From Rhizomucor pusillus (Eukaryota > Mucoromycota > Mucoromycetes > Mucorales > Lichtheimiaceae), in the NCBI GenBank assembly GCA_900175165.2, contig FWWN02000620.1, positions 18,477 through 82,476 on the forward strand: a DNA stretch of 64,000 nt, read 5' to 3'. The number at the start of each line of letters is the position of its first letter. Position 1 is the stretch's first letter. Both the position numbers and the translations under genes were made by a program. The notes beneath the pieces are model-generated. The model worked only from the letters and a program-made list of their open reading frames with translations, was not told where the DNA came from and ran no database searches. Positions 12,780-24,728 of this stretch are shown one piece after another.

Positions 12780-14174
12780 TCAGATATACGCAAGATTCAA
12801 AGCGGACGAAGGTACCAGATCTAGATAAAATCGACAATTGTCTAAGTTGCATCATTTTTGGTAACCAGGAAATACTTTGCTTACTCAATTCCTGCAATGA
12901 TTTGTTCTTGTCATTTTCATCAAAAGTTCGTCTGGATAAAATGTGCAATTAGTGCCAGTTACCAAAGGACATTAGTTTGTCGTTATTACTTTGGGAAAGT
13001 AGTCGACAGTGCAAAGGAAGATGTGATGCCACTAGAATGTATGTGTTGATAGACATCAGCAAGCGTAGCCTCAGCGGGGAATGTTTGAGTAATAGGAGAG
13101 GCGCCTGGTACACGTATCTACAAAGACGTGAATGCGTAAACATGCTGGTAAGGTAGATATATAAGTTTTGGTTTATACCTGAAGACGAGCTTCATTATAG
13201 GTTCGTTTAGTTTGCGAGGCTGCCGTCGGCGGTACAGTAACTTGGCCTGTTTGGGGTGCAGCTTCATTCTGCAACCTGTTCTTCGCAGCTTCCCTTCTCG
13301 CTGCGCGCTCACGCTTATCCTGTTCGATTTGAGCTTTTATTTTTGCTCTGGCAATTCTTTCCTCTTCTTTTTCGCGGCGCTTTGCAGCTGCAGCCTGTTT
13401 AAGCTCTTTTTCTTCCAATCTTGCTCTTGCTTCCGAAATATCTTGGCCTGCTTTACGCCTAATGCGTTCCTGTTCCTTCCTATTCTCCAAATCATTTTGG
13501 GCTTGCGCAGCTCGTTTTTCTGCTAGACGCGCTTTCAACTCTGCCAACTTTGCTTTCTTTTCTTCCTCGGTCAGCGGTTTAATCTTCTTCGTACTCTCGG
13601 AGAAATTTTGATGCGATGATCGTGCAGCGTGTAGTTGAGCGCTGTTTGCTACAATTTCTCTTTAGAGAAGATCGCAACAACCTTTATGTCTGAAAGATTT
13701 CTTACCATCTCTAAAGGTTTTACCGCAATCATCGCAGACTAAACTCTGTGCTGTTTCCTGCTGCGGTCTTACTTCACCTATAATAGCGTATTATTTTCCT
13801 GTAGGGAATACACATTATCCTGCCTCACCTTTTTGAATGCTGCTACTATCCGAATCCTGAGGTGGTGCGCCGAGCGTCTGGCTATCGTTACCAACTATAT
13901 GGCTGGAATCAGCTTCATTGTCAGGCTCATCCGTCACTTCAGGATGTGCAAGCAGCCTTGCTAGCAGTGAGTTGGATATTTATCTCAATAATAAGCATAT
14001 ACATACCAGTCAAGAGCGGGTTGCAGACCAGCACCTTTGATCGCCTTCCATGCTTTTTCCCTGTCAATCAAACACGTAACTCAGCAGTTGCGCAGCAACG
14101 CAATGGCAGTCTAGCGCGTACGCCTTAACACGGGAGAACCCCATGCTGACTAAAAGATCAATGTCGGAAGCCAT
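12780..14174 (-). CDS. UBXN1/SAKS1-like UBA-UBX protein
   Basis: Adaptor that binds ubiquitin chains through UBA and the p97/Cdc48 ATPase through UBX. Eight exons: 14174-14122, 14060-14007, 13956-13829, 13777-13706, 13648-13179, 13117-12990, 12931-12885, 12820-12780, giving 330 residues. Residues 1-45 form a UBA domain (LLVSMGFSRVKAEKAWKA, then LDWLLAHPE). A C2H2-type finger follows (CDDCGKTFRDANSAQLHAARSSH), as in plant and fungal homologues. Next is a long charged coiled coil rich in ARLEEKE/KRREKEEER, then UBX beginning TKRTYNEARLQIRVPGASPITQTF and ending LQELNLVPSSALNLAYI. The loop has FPKRTF where the family usually has a FPRR-type p97 contact, so it is nearly standard. Length and order match the family. 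Confidence 0.93.
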
Positions 14175-14298
14175 CTTGTGTTGAAAGTGAACAGTGTGGT
14201 CGAGTATCCACAGCTCGTGTCCTCGAGTCTGGAAAATTGTGCGGAGAAATGTGAATTGGATACTTCTATTTACTAGTCGGAGGTGTCCATTTGTGGAC

Positions 14299-14322
14299 AA
14301 AGGGTCCATTAATGGACCCTTT
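14299..14322. repeat. 24-bp perfect palindrome centred on ATTAAT
   Basis: AAAGGGTCCATT is followed directly by its exact reverse complement. It lies just upstream of the UBXN1 start. The core GTCCATTAATGGAC recurs at 14833-14850. Confidence 0.85.
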
Positions 14323-14832
14323 TTGAATGTATTTTTCTGCGTAATAAAAGACCTCCAATCCTTTCTCAAAACCAATGAGCCGCTTCCTAGCAGGTATGAA
14401 GATTAATGTGATGCAAGTGACAAAGGTCACTTCATAATGGGACATCGCATCGAAGGGGCACGTCGCCATAGATCGATACTTCGAATTTGCGGCCCCGAGG
14501 TGGTAATTTGTAATGAACGTAGAATCCACGTATGATTAAATAGATCCTATGTTTTATTTCATATTATTTAAACTAGACCAATGAAACTATATCTATCAAA
14601 GGCTTTATGTATTTTGGATGAGGAAAAGATGCATAACTACAGTTCTCGTACTGTCCACTAATGGATACTTCGAGAAGCCCGCGTACTAGCCAAATTTGAT
14701 CGTCCGTATCTCCAAAGATACCCATAGTATCAACTTTAAATTAATTTTGGACGTTGTTCAGATGTCAAAGAAGAGTATTTTAAAGACTGTGTATAGATGA
14801 TTTTTCATCGGGGCGATATGTGGGCTCAAAGC

Positions 14833-14850
14833 GTGTCCATTAATGGACAC
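14833..14850. repeat. 18-bp perfect palindrome sharing the GTCCATTAATGGAC core
   Basis: GTGTCCATTAATGGACAC is self-complementary. It lies about 20 bp beyond the monooxygenase stop codon, in its 3' region, and about 530 bp from the first palindrome. Confidence 0.85.
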
Positions 14851-14869
14851 TTTCCCGATTAGTACCCAG

Positions 14870-17242
14870 TTACTTAATGATATTAATCTTTTTATACTCG
14901 ATATAGTTATCAAATATAGGTTTGCGCATTGTCCACCAGAACTTTGTGACGGTACCTGGATGAAAGCGGTCATTAGAAGAATGTTACACTGCATTCATGT
15001 GAAGGAGGGTGACATGTACTTGACCATAGTGCATATGCCTGCAGTTTAAGAATTGTCAGTACTGCGTACCAAAATCACTAAAGCTCTATTGTAATTACCT
15101 CGCCATGTTCATTCAAGTACCACGACTTGCATCCTATTTTTATGTTGTCATGTCTCAAGGGAAATTATGCCGGTCAATTTCGTCGTTCACATACCTCCTT
15201 TCCATACAGTGCCAATGAAGCTGCTCTGCAAGTTCTTGACAAATTCTTCTTGTGCCGAGGCTTTGGGTTCCAAAGCCGCCAAGTCTTTCTCGAGAATTTC
15301 CTTAATACAGTTAATAGCATAGTTGACTTGACTAATTTCGAATGTCAGTCAATAAGATATTGTATATATCATACAATTCACAGACATTTCAGCGATAAGT
15401 ACGACTGAATTGTGCCCCAAGCCGGAACTTGGTCCCAATAAGAGGAAAAAATTGGGATATCCATGGTAATTGACAGTCTGGCGAAAAATTATTAATCAAT
15501 AATAGTGTCTCACGATGTACAATGACATTCAGTAAACCGCCAACCTTGTATGACTTGGGATAAGAGGTTTTCCATTCCTCTTCAAGTGACCGACCGTCTC
15601 GACCGAGAACTATTTAGATATAAGGGCTAGGAAATAGCCTGCAAAGACTAGAGGAGCATTCTACCTACTCTTTAAGTTGCCCGTGAACCCTTTGATGTCA
15701 AACCCTGTGGCTAGAACAAGGATATCGACTTCATTCTCGTTGCCATCCTTATCTGTAATAGTTCGTCCTTTGATTTCGGAAATTCCACTCGTAATAAGTG
15801 ATACATTGGGCTTGGCCATAGCTTCCAGATAGACTTCGGATTTTGTTATGCGCTTGCATCCAAAGGGGTATTCTAAATTAGGAAGCGGAAGTCGCGATCA
15901 GCTCATGATGGCTGCAGCTGACGGATATGGTGACTTACTTGGCGTAAGTTTTGGAATTAAGTCCGGCCGTCCAGCTTTCTTCAATCGCATAGCAATTGTC
16001 TTTTTGATGGTCCTTTCGGCTACACGGCTTATCCATGAGCCATAGTATCCAAAGTTCGGGTAGTAACTTTCATGCTAAGGGCGCGTTAATCGCTTTTAAC
16101 GCCGTATATTGGCTAAATGTACCTGAAGATATATCAAGAAACGGTAGAACCTCATTAGGAAAGGAATGTATTTGAACAAGAACTTGATTATTTGTGGATA
16201 TGTAAACTGATCTTTTGTATGAAAGATAGAATGTTAGCATTCATACAACCATTCACGCTGCTGTCTGAGCTAACCTCTCGGGGTGACCCAGGCCGGTGTC
16301 CTCTGATAGCTATACAAATGACCGACAGCTTTTTGCAACTTTGGAATTAACTGTATAGCGCTGGATAAGGATTAATGAAACTTTGAAGGCTCATGATTTC
16401 AGATACTATGATTGCGTATATGACTTACGTGGATCCACTGCCGATGACAGCGACGCGCTTGTTGGTGAAGTCGATGTTGGAGTCCCATTGGGTGGTATGA
16501 ACAGTGGTACCAGAAAAGTTCGCGAATTCTTTAGGTATGTTCGGAACTCGAAGAGGACCGAGGCCAGCGAATCTGAGGCATGGAAAATGGTTGTTATTGA
16601 CCATATTCTATTTCAGCTGCATGGATCCACTGAACATTACACAAAATCAAAGTAGCCGGAATAAATACCGGTTTCGCTTCCGACGACAGAACGCCATTCA
16701 AGGCACCATTGTTGTCGGCTTTCAATCCATTCCGCTTTTATCACCTCGGTCTTGAATAAAATTTGCTGGATTAGATTGTACTTTTCGGCAACTCCACGAA
16801 GATACGCTTGGATCTCTGCTTGTCCGCTGTAGTGTCGAGTCCAAGCTTTAACATACTCCTATTATGAGAATACATGAAAACAGGCTTTGAAGATAGGGAC
16901 GCTTACAGGGATTCAACTCAAAGCTAAGCGAATAGAGATGCGACGGTATATCGCATTCCGCACCAGGATATTTGTTATGATGCCAAGTACCTCCAACGTC
17001 TTCCGACATCTCAAACAGCTGTGCCTTGATTCCAAACTCTTTTTGCAAGCGAATGGCAGCACAGATACCGCTAAAGCTGTATATTCATCAATATATGGCG
17101 TTAATGGATCATCGACTACCACATACCCTGTCCCAATAACGGCCGCAGTACGATCCGTTTGTACCATTTCAAGGTTGCTCTGGTAATTCTCCCAATGCTG
17201 CAACGCTCGTTTATATTTATATGCTTTGTCGGAGTGTCCCAT
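14870..17242 (-). CDS. Baeyer-Villiger monooxygenase (FAD/NADPH flavoprotein)
   Basis: Uses FAD, NADPH and O2 to insert oxygen next to a ketone. Fourteen exons run from 17242-17127 to 14955-14870, with inner exons 17076-16907, 16845-16641, 16572-16429, 16360-16275, 16211-16123, 16074-15939, 15872-15669, 15609-15545, 15477-15386, 15331-15195, 15133-15099 and a 19-nt exon 15038-15020. All join in phase to 527 residues. Motifs in order: AAVIGTGFSGICAA (FAD Rossmann), GGTWHHNKYPGAECDIPSHLYS, the BVMO fingerprint FSGTTVHTTQWD, VAVIGSGSTAIQL (NADPH Rossmann), QRTPAWV, DILVLATGF, and LLGPSSGLGHNS. The fingerprint has D where many have P, which is common in fungal members. The substrate is unknown. 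No secondary-metabolite cluster is visible around it. Confidence 0.93.
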
Positions 17243-18842
17243 GTCTGTAAGCACGAAACCACCTTATTTGGCAGTCGTATCGTCCCCATCGAACAATAAA
17301 CCAAAACTTTATTTCAATGTTCAAAGTGTGCACCGTGTGTTGGTTCTTCTATATATAATTGAGATAGAACTGCAAGATCACACATGACAGAATTATTGAA
17401 AAGCAACAATAACGACCTTGGCTGGGAAAATGCTGACTGACGGGTTTTAGAATTTCTGTCATCTCCAATGCGCTAAAAGCAGTAGTAAATTATAAGTGCG
17501 AAAAAATTCGTCGCTCAGCGTACGTGAAGCTCCAGTTTGACTTGCACTCTATAGTGAAAGAAAATTATTATTGAATTATCAATATGTTTAATCAGGCAAG
17601 TCTAAGTTACTAATGACTACTACTACCAGTACCATGGTTTTTGAAATGGAATTGGCTGCATACGTAGCAGGTATTTATCGTGTGAGCTCTGGCTAATTAA
17701 TTTGGAAAAATCTGCGTTTCTCATTTCGTCTGCAGAAATTCCATATTCATTACATCGCTTAGAATTAGAATTTTCGAGCAGCCAGTCCTTAGCTTGCGAC
17801 TTGACTGGACGACGTCCTTGTGAGGATTCAGAGCTCCAAACTCGGTTTAAACGGAGTTGTCAGAGCCCCGCATCCATGACAATCATTCAATTTCCTTCAT
17901 TTTTCTCCTCTTTTCTTTTGTTTTAACAACCGCTATTCGATAGTACTGGATATGTTTGATCTTTCGCCAGTGTTATCTATATTCTTATTAAGCGAACAGG
18001 GCTGCTATTGCGCTCTATTTTAATTTTCACTTAACAATGGATCAAATAACTTGCTATGTATCTGGCGGCATCGATCGGTTACGCTGACGCGTGCCATCAT
18101 CCTAGTCACGCCTGCTCGATGCCAGGTCACCGAGGAAGCTCCAGGATAGGAATAGGGCAATTTCAAAGGAGCTATTACACCCCAGGAGAGCATTGCGTCG
18201 CATCATCGTGTACAACACAATGGAAGAAATTAGCAAGCGAGTAATTGGAGAACATTTCCTTGCAGGAGCCTAGAATATTCATGAGTATGTAGAACAACAG
18301 AGGCTTGTTCTTGGAATGCGGATACAGCCTCAGTGATCCTAATACCATTTTTTCCTAGATACCATCGATATTGCCAACAATCAACGTGCCAAATCTATTC
18401 TTTTAATGACGTGATACTGATAAACCGTAGGAGGGTTTTTGGCTACTTGAGTTTTCTTCGGTGTCCCGGATGCAAATTTTTTCTCTGAATATGACCAAAA
18501 GCATATCCTGCCTGTTTGTGCCAAGTTTTTTGACGGACGATCGAGCCGGACAGCTAACAAAATTAACAACTCGCTTACAGAGACAGTATTGGCACATAAG
18601 GACAGGGATATGTGACTGAGTGCTATGTAATGATTCAGAAAACGGACCCGCCGAATATAAGACCTGCTAGCACGGTCTTCCCTCCATGCAGACGCTATCT
18701 CGACACGTTGTCCTAGCTATAATCGCTGTATGTGATCATACCCATCCAGCACCTCGTAAACTCTTACTGTTCAAAGTATTCTTCTCTTCTCATCTTGGTG
18801 ATGCTGCACATCAAAAATATTTTACAAAGTTCTTGGGTTTTC
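17243..18842. other. Intergenic, nothing recognised
   Basis: About 1.6 kb without a family-bearing ORF. Only short shadows of 60-76 codons occur on both strands. No tRNA, repeat arms or LTR was recognised. Confidence 0.4.
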
Positions 18843-20252
18843 TCATGAAATATTTATATTTGCACTATTTCCATTGTTGGTGCTATTGCCCTGAGGCGCA
18901 GGAACATTCAGCATAATTTCTACAGCTCTATTCACATTGTTGTTGGCAGAAGATAATGCTCTTACGATAACTTCCCGTGGATGATCAGGGAACATTGTCA
19001 TCAGTAAGGCTGTGTGTTCCTCGGATGGCGGCTGAAGCTCCGAACCTGCAGATTCTCCTGTTATTGTATCGATGTACTCCTACGCAAGCAAAATGGCGAT
19101 ATTCAATTTCTACTTCATATTCGGTGAAACATTAGGTTGGCAGAACCTCCGACTTACTCTTACAGCTGTGCGGCCTATCCTAGTAGCTGTTGCAGCTCCA
19201 CTAGCTGTCCTTCGTTGACGTAAATCGTTTGGCAGAGCTACATTGCTACCTAAAATGTCCGTCGAATTTGGCATTGTTGCTGTCGTGCGCGGTATAGGTG
19301 ATGTTGATAATAACGGCTCGAGGAATCTGCTTGCAAAGGATCGCAGTAACGATGGAAAGCGCCACTGCTTAATGCTTCCAACATCAGATCGATACAATGC
19401 CCCCGCCATTAGACCACACATGCAAGGAACTGCGGTACCGAAAGATTGAGAAAGCACAAGCTTGGATTGTAAAATAAAATGGTCAATACGCCACATGCCT
19501 AAGCACTCTAGATAAGTGAAACATACTTGTAGCGCCAGTACATATAATGGAGTTTTGTCATTGAAAGTAAATCCGAAAACGCGAAAACGGTAGGTGACAG
19601 GAATGATACGATGATATTGGTAGAGAAGGGCGAAAAGCAAGCCAAATCTAACATCGTTGATAAGTGTGCTTGCATGGTAAATTTCATCGTGTAACACTTA
19701 CGGTCCTCCCACAATGCGACGGAACCCAAACTTGGCACCAGAGACGAGTGCTCCTATTTCCAACAGTATAGATATCATTGTAGCAACGAAAACGAACGCC
19801 TGTCAGAAGAATACAGAACTTCAATGTAGCCTCTCAACAGTCTCTCCAGCTAGAACGTTGACATACTGCATATTTTGCGCTGCCGTATTGTCTTTCGATT
19901 ACTCGCATGGAATATAAGATAAGCATGCCGAAAAACATTCCACCGGAATTCCCAAAGGCGCACTGCGACGTTAATAACCGCCAAAACTACGTGTCATATG
20001 CGATTAGTTGGGATATTTGAGAGATCAGAGTCTTCTGTAGGCAAACCTGGTGATTCCGCGTTATGTGTGGAATTAACTGTAGATGAGTAAGATGCTTCAG
20101 GTCAAAAATAGAGGTTAAGAGGGAGCAACCACCAAAGAAGATCATGAGGAATTTGGTTGTTGGAACTCTGTAAAGCCCTATTCCTTCATAAATTTGTATA
20201 TTTATGGACGACGATGAGTTTAGCTCAAACCTGTCTGTCTTGTAGTAGGCAT
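18843..20252 (-). CDS. Dsc2/UBAC2-like rhomboid-UBA membrane protein
   Basis: Rhomboid pseudoprotease family member acting with membrane ubiquitin ligases (fungal DSC complex, or UBAC2 in animals) at the Golgi or ER. Seven exons (20252-20231, 20183-20047, 19986-19867, 19799-19702, 19647-19527, 19460-19158, 19079-18843) give 345 residues. N-terminal membrane segments include KFLMIFFGGCSLLTSIFDL, HLQLIPHITRNHQFWRLLTSQ, GGMFFGMLILYSMRVIERQYGS and AFVFVATMISILLEIGAL. YRFRVFGF and the glycine-rich VPCMCGLMAGALYRSD follow. A low-complexity linker leads to a C-terminal UBA/CUE-like domain (HTALLMTMFPDHPREVIVRALSSANNNVNRAVEIML). The rhomboid catalytic Ser/His are not evident, as expected for this family. 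It is divergent from the FAHD1-like gene with starts 287 bp apart. Confidence 0.88.
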
Positions 20253-20538
20253 TATGGACAGGGTCGCGGAAGCGAAAGCACTCCTGAGTGACTGGAGGAC
20301 GGGTTGCACAAAATGATCTCGTTCCGGCTCGGCAAACCGTATTTTTAAGACATCAGTTGACATTTCTCTGCTAAACAAAAAGTAGGTCAGTCTCCATGCC
20401 TCTTTCCATAAGTATGCGCTCGGTTAGCTTTCTCGCGAGGATTCTATCCTATAGACTTCTCAGCAAATTCGAAATTGGTGTGCTGAACACGCTGTGCTTA
20501 AAGTGCATCGTCGAAGTGCCGACAAGTCCTGACGCCTC
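20253..20538. promoter_or_regulatory. Shared divergent promoter region
   Basis: Only 286 bp separate the start codons of the Dsc2-like (-) and FAHD1-like (+) genes, so the two promoters must lie here and probably overlap. No specific binding site is claimed. Confidence 0.5.
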
Positions 20539-21610
20539 ATGTCTGCTCGTAACTTTCTCACCACTGGCAAAAAGATAGTTGCAATCGGACGCAACTTTAG
20601 GTGGGTACGATGGTTGACTGTAGTGACCTTTACACTCATTACAGCTTAGCGAGCACGCGAAGGAGCTGGGCAACGCTGTCCCAAAGTCTCCATTCTTCTT
20701 CTTGAAACCGACATCATCTTATCTTTCTAACGGGGGAACCATTGAAATTCCTGCCGGTTGTGAAGTTCACCATGAAGGTCCGTGTCGTTTGGAAGTCGTT
20801 ACTGCTTGCAACTCGTTATGTTGAGCGTAGAATCTTTGTAGTCGAACTGGCGGTTGTAATTGGCAAAGAAGCTCGCGACTGCGTTGAGTCTCAAGCTATG
20901 GAACATATTGCAGGTAAAGCAGATATATACATATTCTTTGAACTCCATCTGATGTGTATGTTAGGCTATGCTCTGGCAATTGATTTGACGGCAAGAAACT
21001 TGCAGGTGAGAGTCCCGGCAACGTCTTGGAGACGCTAACTAACAGCAATTTGAAAAGAACGAAGCTAAACAAAAAGGTCTTCCTTGGAGCGCTGCCAAAG
21101 GTTTCGATACCTTCACTCCCGTTAGGTAAAAGCGGCTATTGCATCAAAAGACATGGAATATTATGGCTTACGATGAATTAGCGAGTTCATCCCTAAAGAG
21201 AAGATAAAAGATCCATCGAATGTACAATTATGGCTGAAGGTAAAAGCTGCTTATAAAATTGAAGACAAAAACCTGCTGGCGCAGTATGTAAATCATGTTG
21301 CTATAGGTTAACGAGGCTATCCGTCAGAACGGAAACACAAAGGACATGATCTTTGAGTACGTATGAGTTGAAGAAGACGGAAGGACATTTACCGATTTAT
21401 TTCCGTAGGATTCCCAAGTTGCTTGCGTTTGTTTCAAGCATCATGAAGCTCGAAGCTGGCGATATCGTTTTGACCGGCACACCAAAAGGTGTGGGACCAA
21501 TAAAAGCAGGTGACATTGTCACTGCTGGGCTGAGATCTGGAAACCTGGATTCGGATATTCTGCAAGTGAAGTACAATGTTGCCAATAGAAACGGCCATTT
21601 TAAAGCTTGA
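20539..21610 (+). CDS. FAHD1-like acylpyruvase / oxaloacetate decarboxylase
   Basis: Fumarylacetoacetate-hydrolase-fold enzyme that, in characterised FAHD1, cleaves acylpyruvates and decarboxylates oxaloacetate in mitochondria. Eight exons: 20539-20600, 20650-20777, 20842-20913, 20965-21005, 21058-21125, 21182-21239, 21307-21356, 21409-21610, giving 226 residues, the normal size. Motifs: VAIGRNFSEHAKELGN, KSPFFFLKPTSSY, the metal-binding HHEVELAVVIG, GYALAIDLTARNLQ, PWSAAKGFDTFTPVS, and near the end LTGTPKGVGPI. The start gives MSARNFLTTGKK, a short basic N-terminus that could aid mitochondrial import. Confidence 0.93.
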
Positions 21611-21809
21611 TCTAAAACATGTAAACCAATATATTACCCTCTTTTCCTGACTTCAAAAGCTGTATGCGTCGTCCTAAGTACTGTTGGTTGAAAATTATTT
21701 TTCCCGGAAAGTAGACGAAAATAAATTGAGTTATGAAGAAGGACATTTTCACATTGAGGGATGCATAACAAGGCGAAAGATTGTCAATATATCCCAGTCC
21801 TGTTCGTGT

Positions 21810-21890
21810 CGTAAAGTTTCTTGTTTTGGCGTTACGAAACCACACAGAAAGGGAACCACGAAGATCACGAAGATAGACGGTATATAAGTT
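21810..21890 (+). repeat. Family C terminal repeat (solo end)
   Basis: Carries the CGTAA..GCGTTACGAAACCACACAG block followed by a GGAACCACGAAGATCACGAAGAT stretch shared with 53545-53660 and both ends of 58180-58712. No partner end was found nearby, so this is probably a truncated copy. Confidence 0.6.
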
Positions 21891-23474
21891 ATTCTTTATT
21901 GTCTGGTTTTGACGGGTTATTTACATTTATTATTATTATTTTTTAAGATGTTGCGAAATTGACAGTAACAATGCAAAACCTTCCTTCCGACAATGCAAAC
22001 GCTGATTTGCGTCGCCGTGAAAAGCGTGACTCGGTTGCACCCGCAGGGACCTAGGGGACCTTGCTTATTAAAGGGTATTTTCACTGGAAAATTGCAAAAG
22101 TCGTACGTAATTCCTTTTGTATGCTTGCGTTTACGCGACTTTGCAACATCACCATCGCATCAAAAGAAAGGAGTACAAAGCTCCATGCTGGCTGATCGAA
22201 AGTCTCCGGCTTTTTTGCCTTACTCAATGGGATACCAATGAGGTTCCTACAGAGGATGCAAAAATAAATTATCTGCCAGGTTATCTTCATAACTTGTTTC
22301 TGTTGTAAGATTGTAATACGAATTGCAAACATTCTGGTCCCTGTCAACAGCAACATTGAGTTTCGCCGCTGTCTGCACAATCATAAGCTAGGCATTGAGT
22401 TCGAAAAGTGTAGTACCTGTAGATATAAATATTGTTGATTATATCTATCGTATTATGAAGAACTCACTACATACATGTTTAATGCATCTAGTACAAAACT
22501 GCTGCCATGGCTTTCCGCCATTCGCTTCCCACTGGGACACTCCTGGCGCGGGTCGTACACTTTTTCCCAAAAGTAATATCGCATTTTGTGAAATTTTATA
22601 ATACATTTATACACCAAAACTGCAAATTGCATCGACATTAATTTTTGGAAAAAGTGTACAATGGGAGGCGGACTTGTGCACAGCCGTCCCACGGCGTCCC
22701 CTTCCTCGGATAGACAAAAACGGCATTATACCATTAAGCCTGACATGATTGCAGACAGTAACCAAGATACGTCGTAAGAATCGGCGGTTTTGCTCTATAG
22801 AGACCACTTGCGCTTACAGGTAATTGGACAAACGGGGAATATGAGCAGTTTACATTTGTTATACAATAGAGACAGATGCACAGAACCAAAAAATTTTTAC
22901 ATAACGAGGGACCCTCAGGTCCCTAAATCCGAAAAAAGAATCTGGGAAGACGGAAAACGCGGCGGGACCATCTTCCGTAAGCCCACGGACCAATAATACT
23001 TTATTACGAGTACCGTCAATCGGAAAATTGCAGAAGTCGTGAGAAAGGTTGTCCCGGGCACCCACTCATGTGTAATAGCGCTCATAAGCATATTTGGTCA
23101 TTCGGCGAAAAGTTCCATCTGGAAAGACAGATACAAGCTTGCCCACCTATTATTGGCTCAATGTTTCTCTTTGGTCTTTTGTCCCTACGACATTTGCTGC
23201 AGGTTATTCGTAAATGCACTTGCAGCTCTACGTGACATGAAACCTGATGTTTAGAGAATTACACGTGACATGTGTCGCTGACGGGGCAAAGAGTTGAAGG
23301 GCCATGTTTAAAAAATGTGGGGGAGGTGTGGGAGGGGCGGGATGCGGGGTCGAATTCAGTGAGTTGTCCGGGAAACCGTTTTTTTCGGGATGACGGACAT
23401 TCGCTCATTTCTCTTTTTCTTGTTTTATTGTCTAACCTCTTACATTTTCTTCCGTTTGTATTCTTCAAAGAATA
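21891..23474. other. Intergenic with one hairpin, no gene recognised
   Basis: Short ORFs only. The inverted repeat at 22555-22659 is listed separately. The last part before 23475 must hold the WRKY-like gene promoter. Confidence 0.4.
22555..22659. repeat. Imperfect inverted repeat (about 23-bp arms, 59-bp loop)
   Basis: Arms 22555-22577 (starting GTACACTTTTTCC) and 22637-22659 (ending GGAAAAAGTGTAC) are reverse complements with about three mismatches. It could be a small MITE remnant or fold as a hairpin; no target duplication was identified. Confidence 0.55.
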
Positions 23475-24651
23475 ATGTCCAGGAACGCTTATTATCCTAC
23501 GGATCATATTCGCACGCATCGAATTTATCCACCCTCACCGCCAAACACTGCAACTGCAATATCCACTCCAACATCCCCGCACGGCTTTATGACCTTGAAA
23601 CCGGATAGCACTGAGAAATGGTACGCTACCCGGCAGCAACCACGGACTTATATCCAAAAGCCGATAGAGAACGATGATTACTTCAATGTGGACAAAGTCG
23701 TGCAACAATACGGAGAGCATCCAGAGTTACTGGAGTTGATACTCTCAAGTAAACTTGAAGAAGATAGACGGCGAGCTGAAGAAGCCAAGTTAAGGCAGAA
23801 AGAGATCGATTATATACTGCAACAGCAGCAGTCCATGCAGCAATGGCGAACAAAAGGTCTGGCGGAAACGCTTCCACGGATCAGTTCTTTTTCTTCCGCA
23901 GTTGAGAACGGATGGCGAAACAACTTCCAGCAAGGTCAGCAATTGCATACACAAGCGCAAGACCAGCAACGAAACTCGTCTTTACTCCTGAGTCAACCTA
24001 TCATTCCTCCAGCAGTTAGCACTTGTCCGCAGGCACATACTTATTCTGCCTCCGCTACCACTACAGGATCTACATTAACATTACCGCCTATCCTTTCTCC
24101 AAACGAGCCTTCTGTGCCAATCCACCCGCCGCATTCAGGGCCTTCCACCGTATATCGAAGGGATTCAACCAGGTAAACGATCTACGGAATTATCTTCTAG
24201 TTTTCATTATCTAATACATTTCTAATCTACAGCAGCAGTACGAGTCTGAGCATGCCATCTCTCCTGGACAAACTGCCTATACCCCCATCTAATGCTCGCC
24301 GTGTTTCTACACGAGCAATGGCCCGCCGCAGGCGAAGGGTCATGCAAGCCATCAGTACCATCATTGAAACCCGCGAATTTCCATACAACGACGACTATCT
24401 TTGGAAAAACAATGGCAACACGATCCACAAGAAGAGTGGCCATCGGAGCATCTATTACAAATGTTCCAATAGTGCAAAGGTAAGACGGTCAAATGGGATT
24501 ATCCACTAGGATTTTTTCTTAAACAATTATCCGACAGGGCTGCCTAGTCAACAAGACAGTAACTTTCAAAGAGAATGGCGAATACCTGATAAAGTACCGG
24601 GGGGAGCATCTGGAAGAGTGCAATCGAATAAAACGCATAGTAGATGTGTAA
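23475..24651 (+). CDS. WRKY/GCM1-superfamily zinc-finger protein
   Basis: Three exons (23475-24172, 24233-24479, 24538-24651) give 352 residues. The first two thirds are low-complexity, rich in Pro, Ser and Gln, with one charged helix (about residues 80-120), as in transcription regulators. The C-terminal 60 residues read DDYLWKNNGNTIHKKSGH, RSIYYKCSNSAKGCLVNKTV and KYRGEHLEEC. The order W..G....RSIYYKC..x..GC.V.K.V.....KYRGEH..EC parallels the plant WRKY core and its Cys/Cys/His/Cys ligands, with WKNNG in place of WRKYG. A fungal WRKY/GCM1-type DNA-binding factor is the best reading. A basic RRRRR stretch before it may be a nuclear signal. Targets unknown. It converges with DRS1, 77 bp between stops. 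Confidence 0.78.
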
Positions 24652-24728
24652 GCAGATATATATCTGTCATCAGTATTTGTACCATCGTCACTGCTGCTAT
24701 AATGTCGTCATGATCATAATTATCCATT

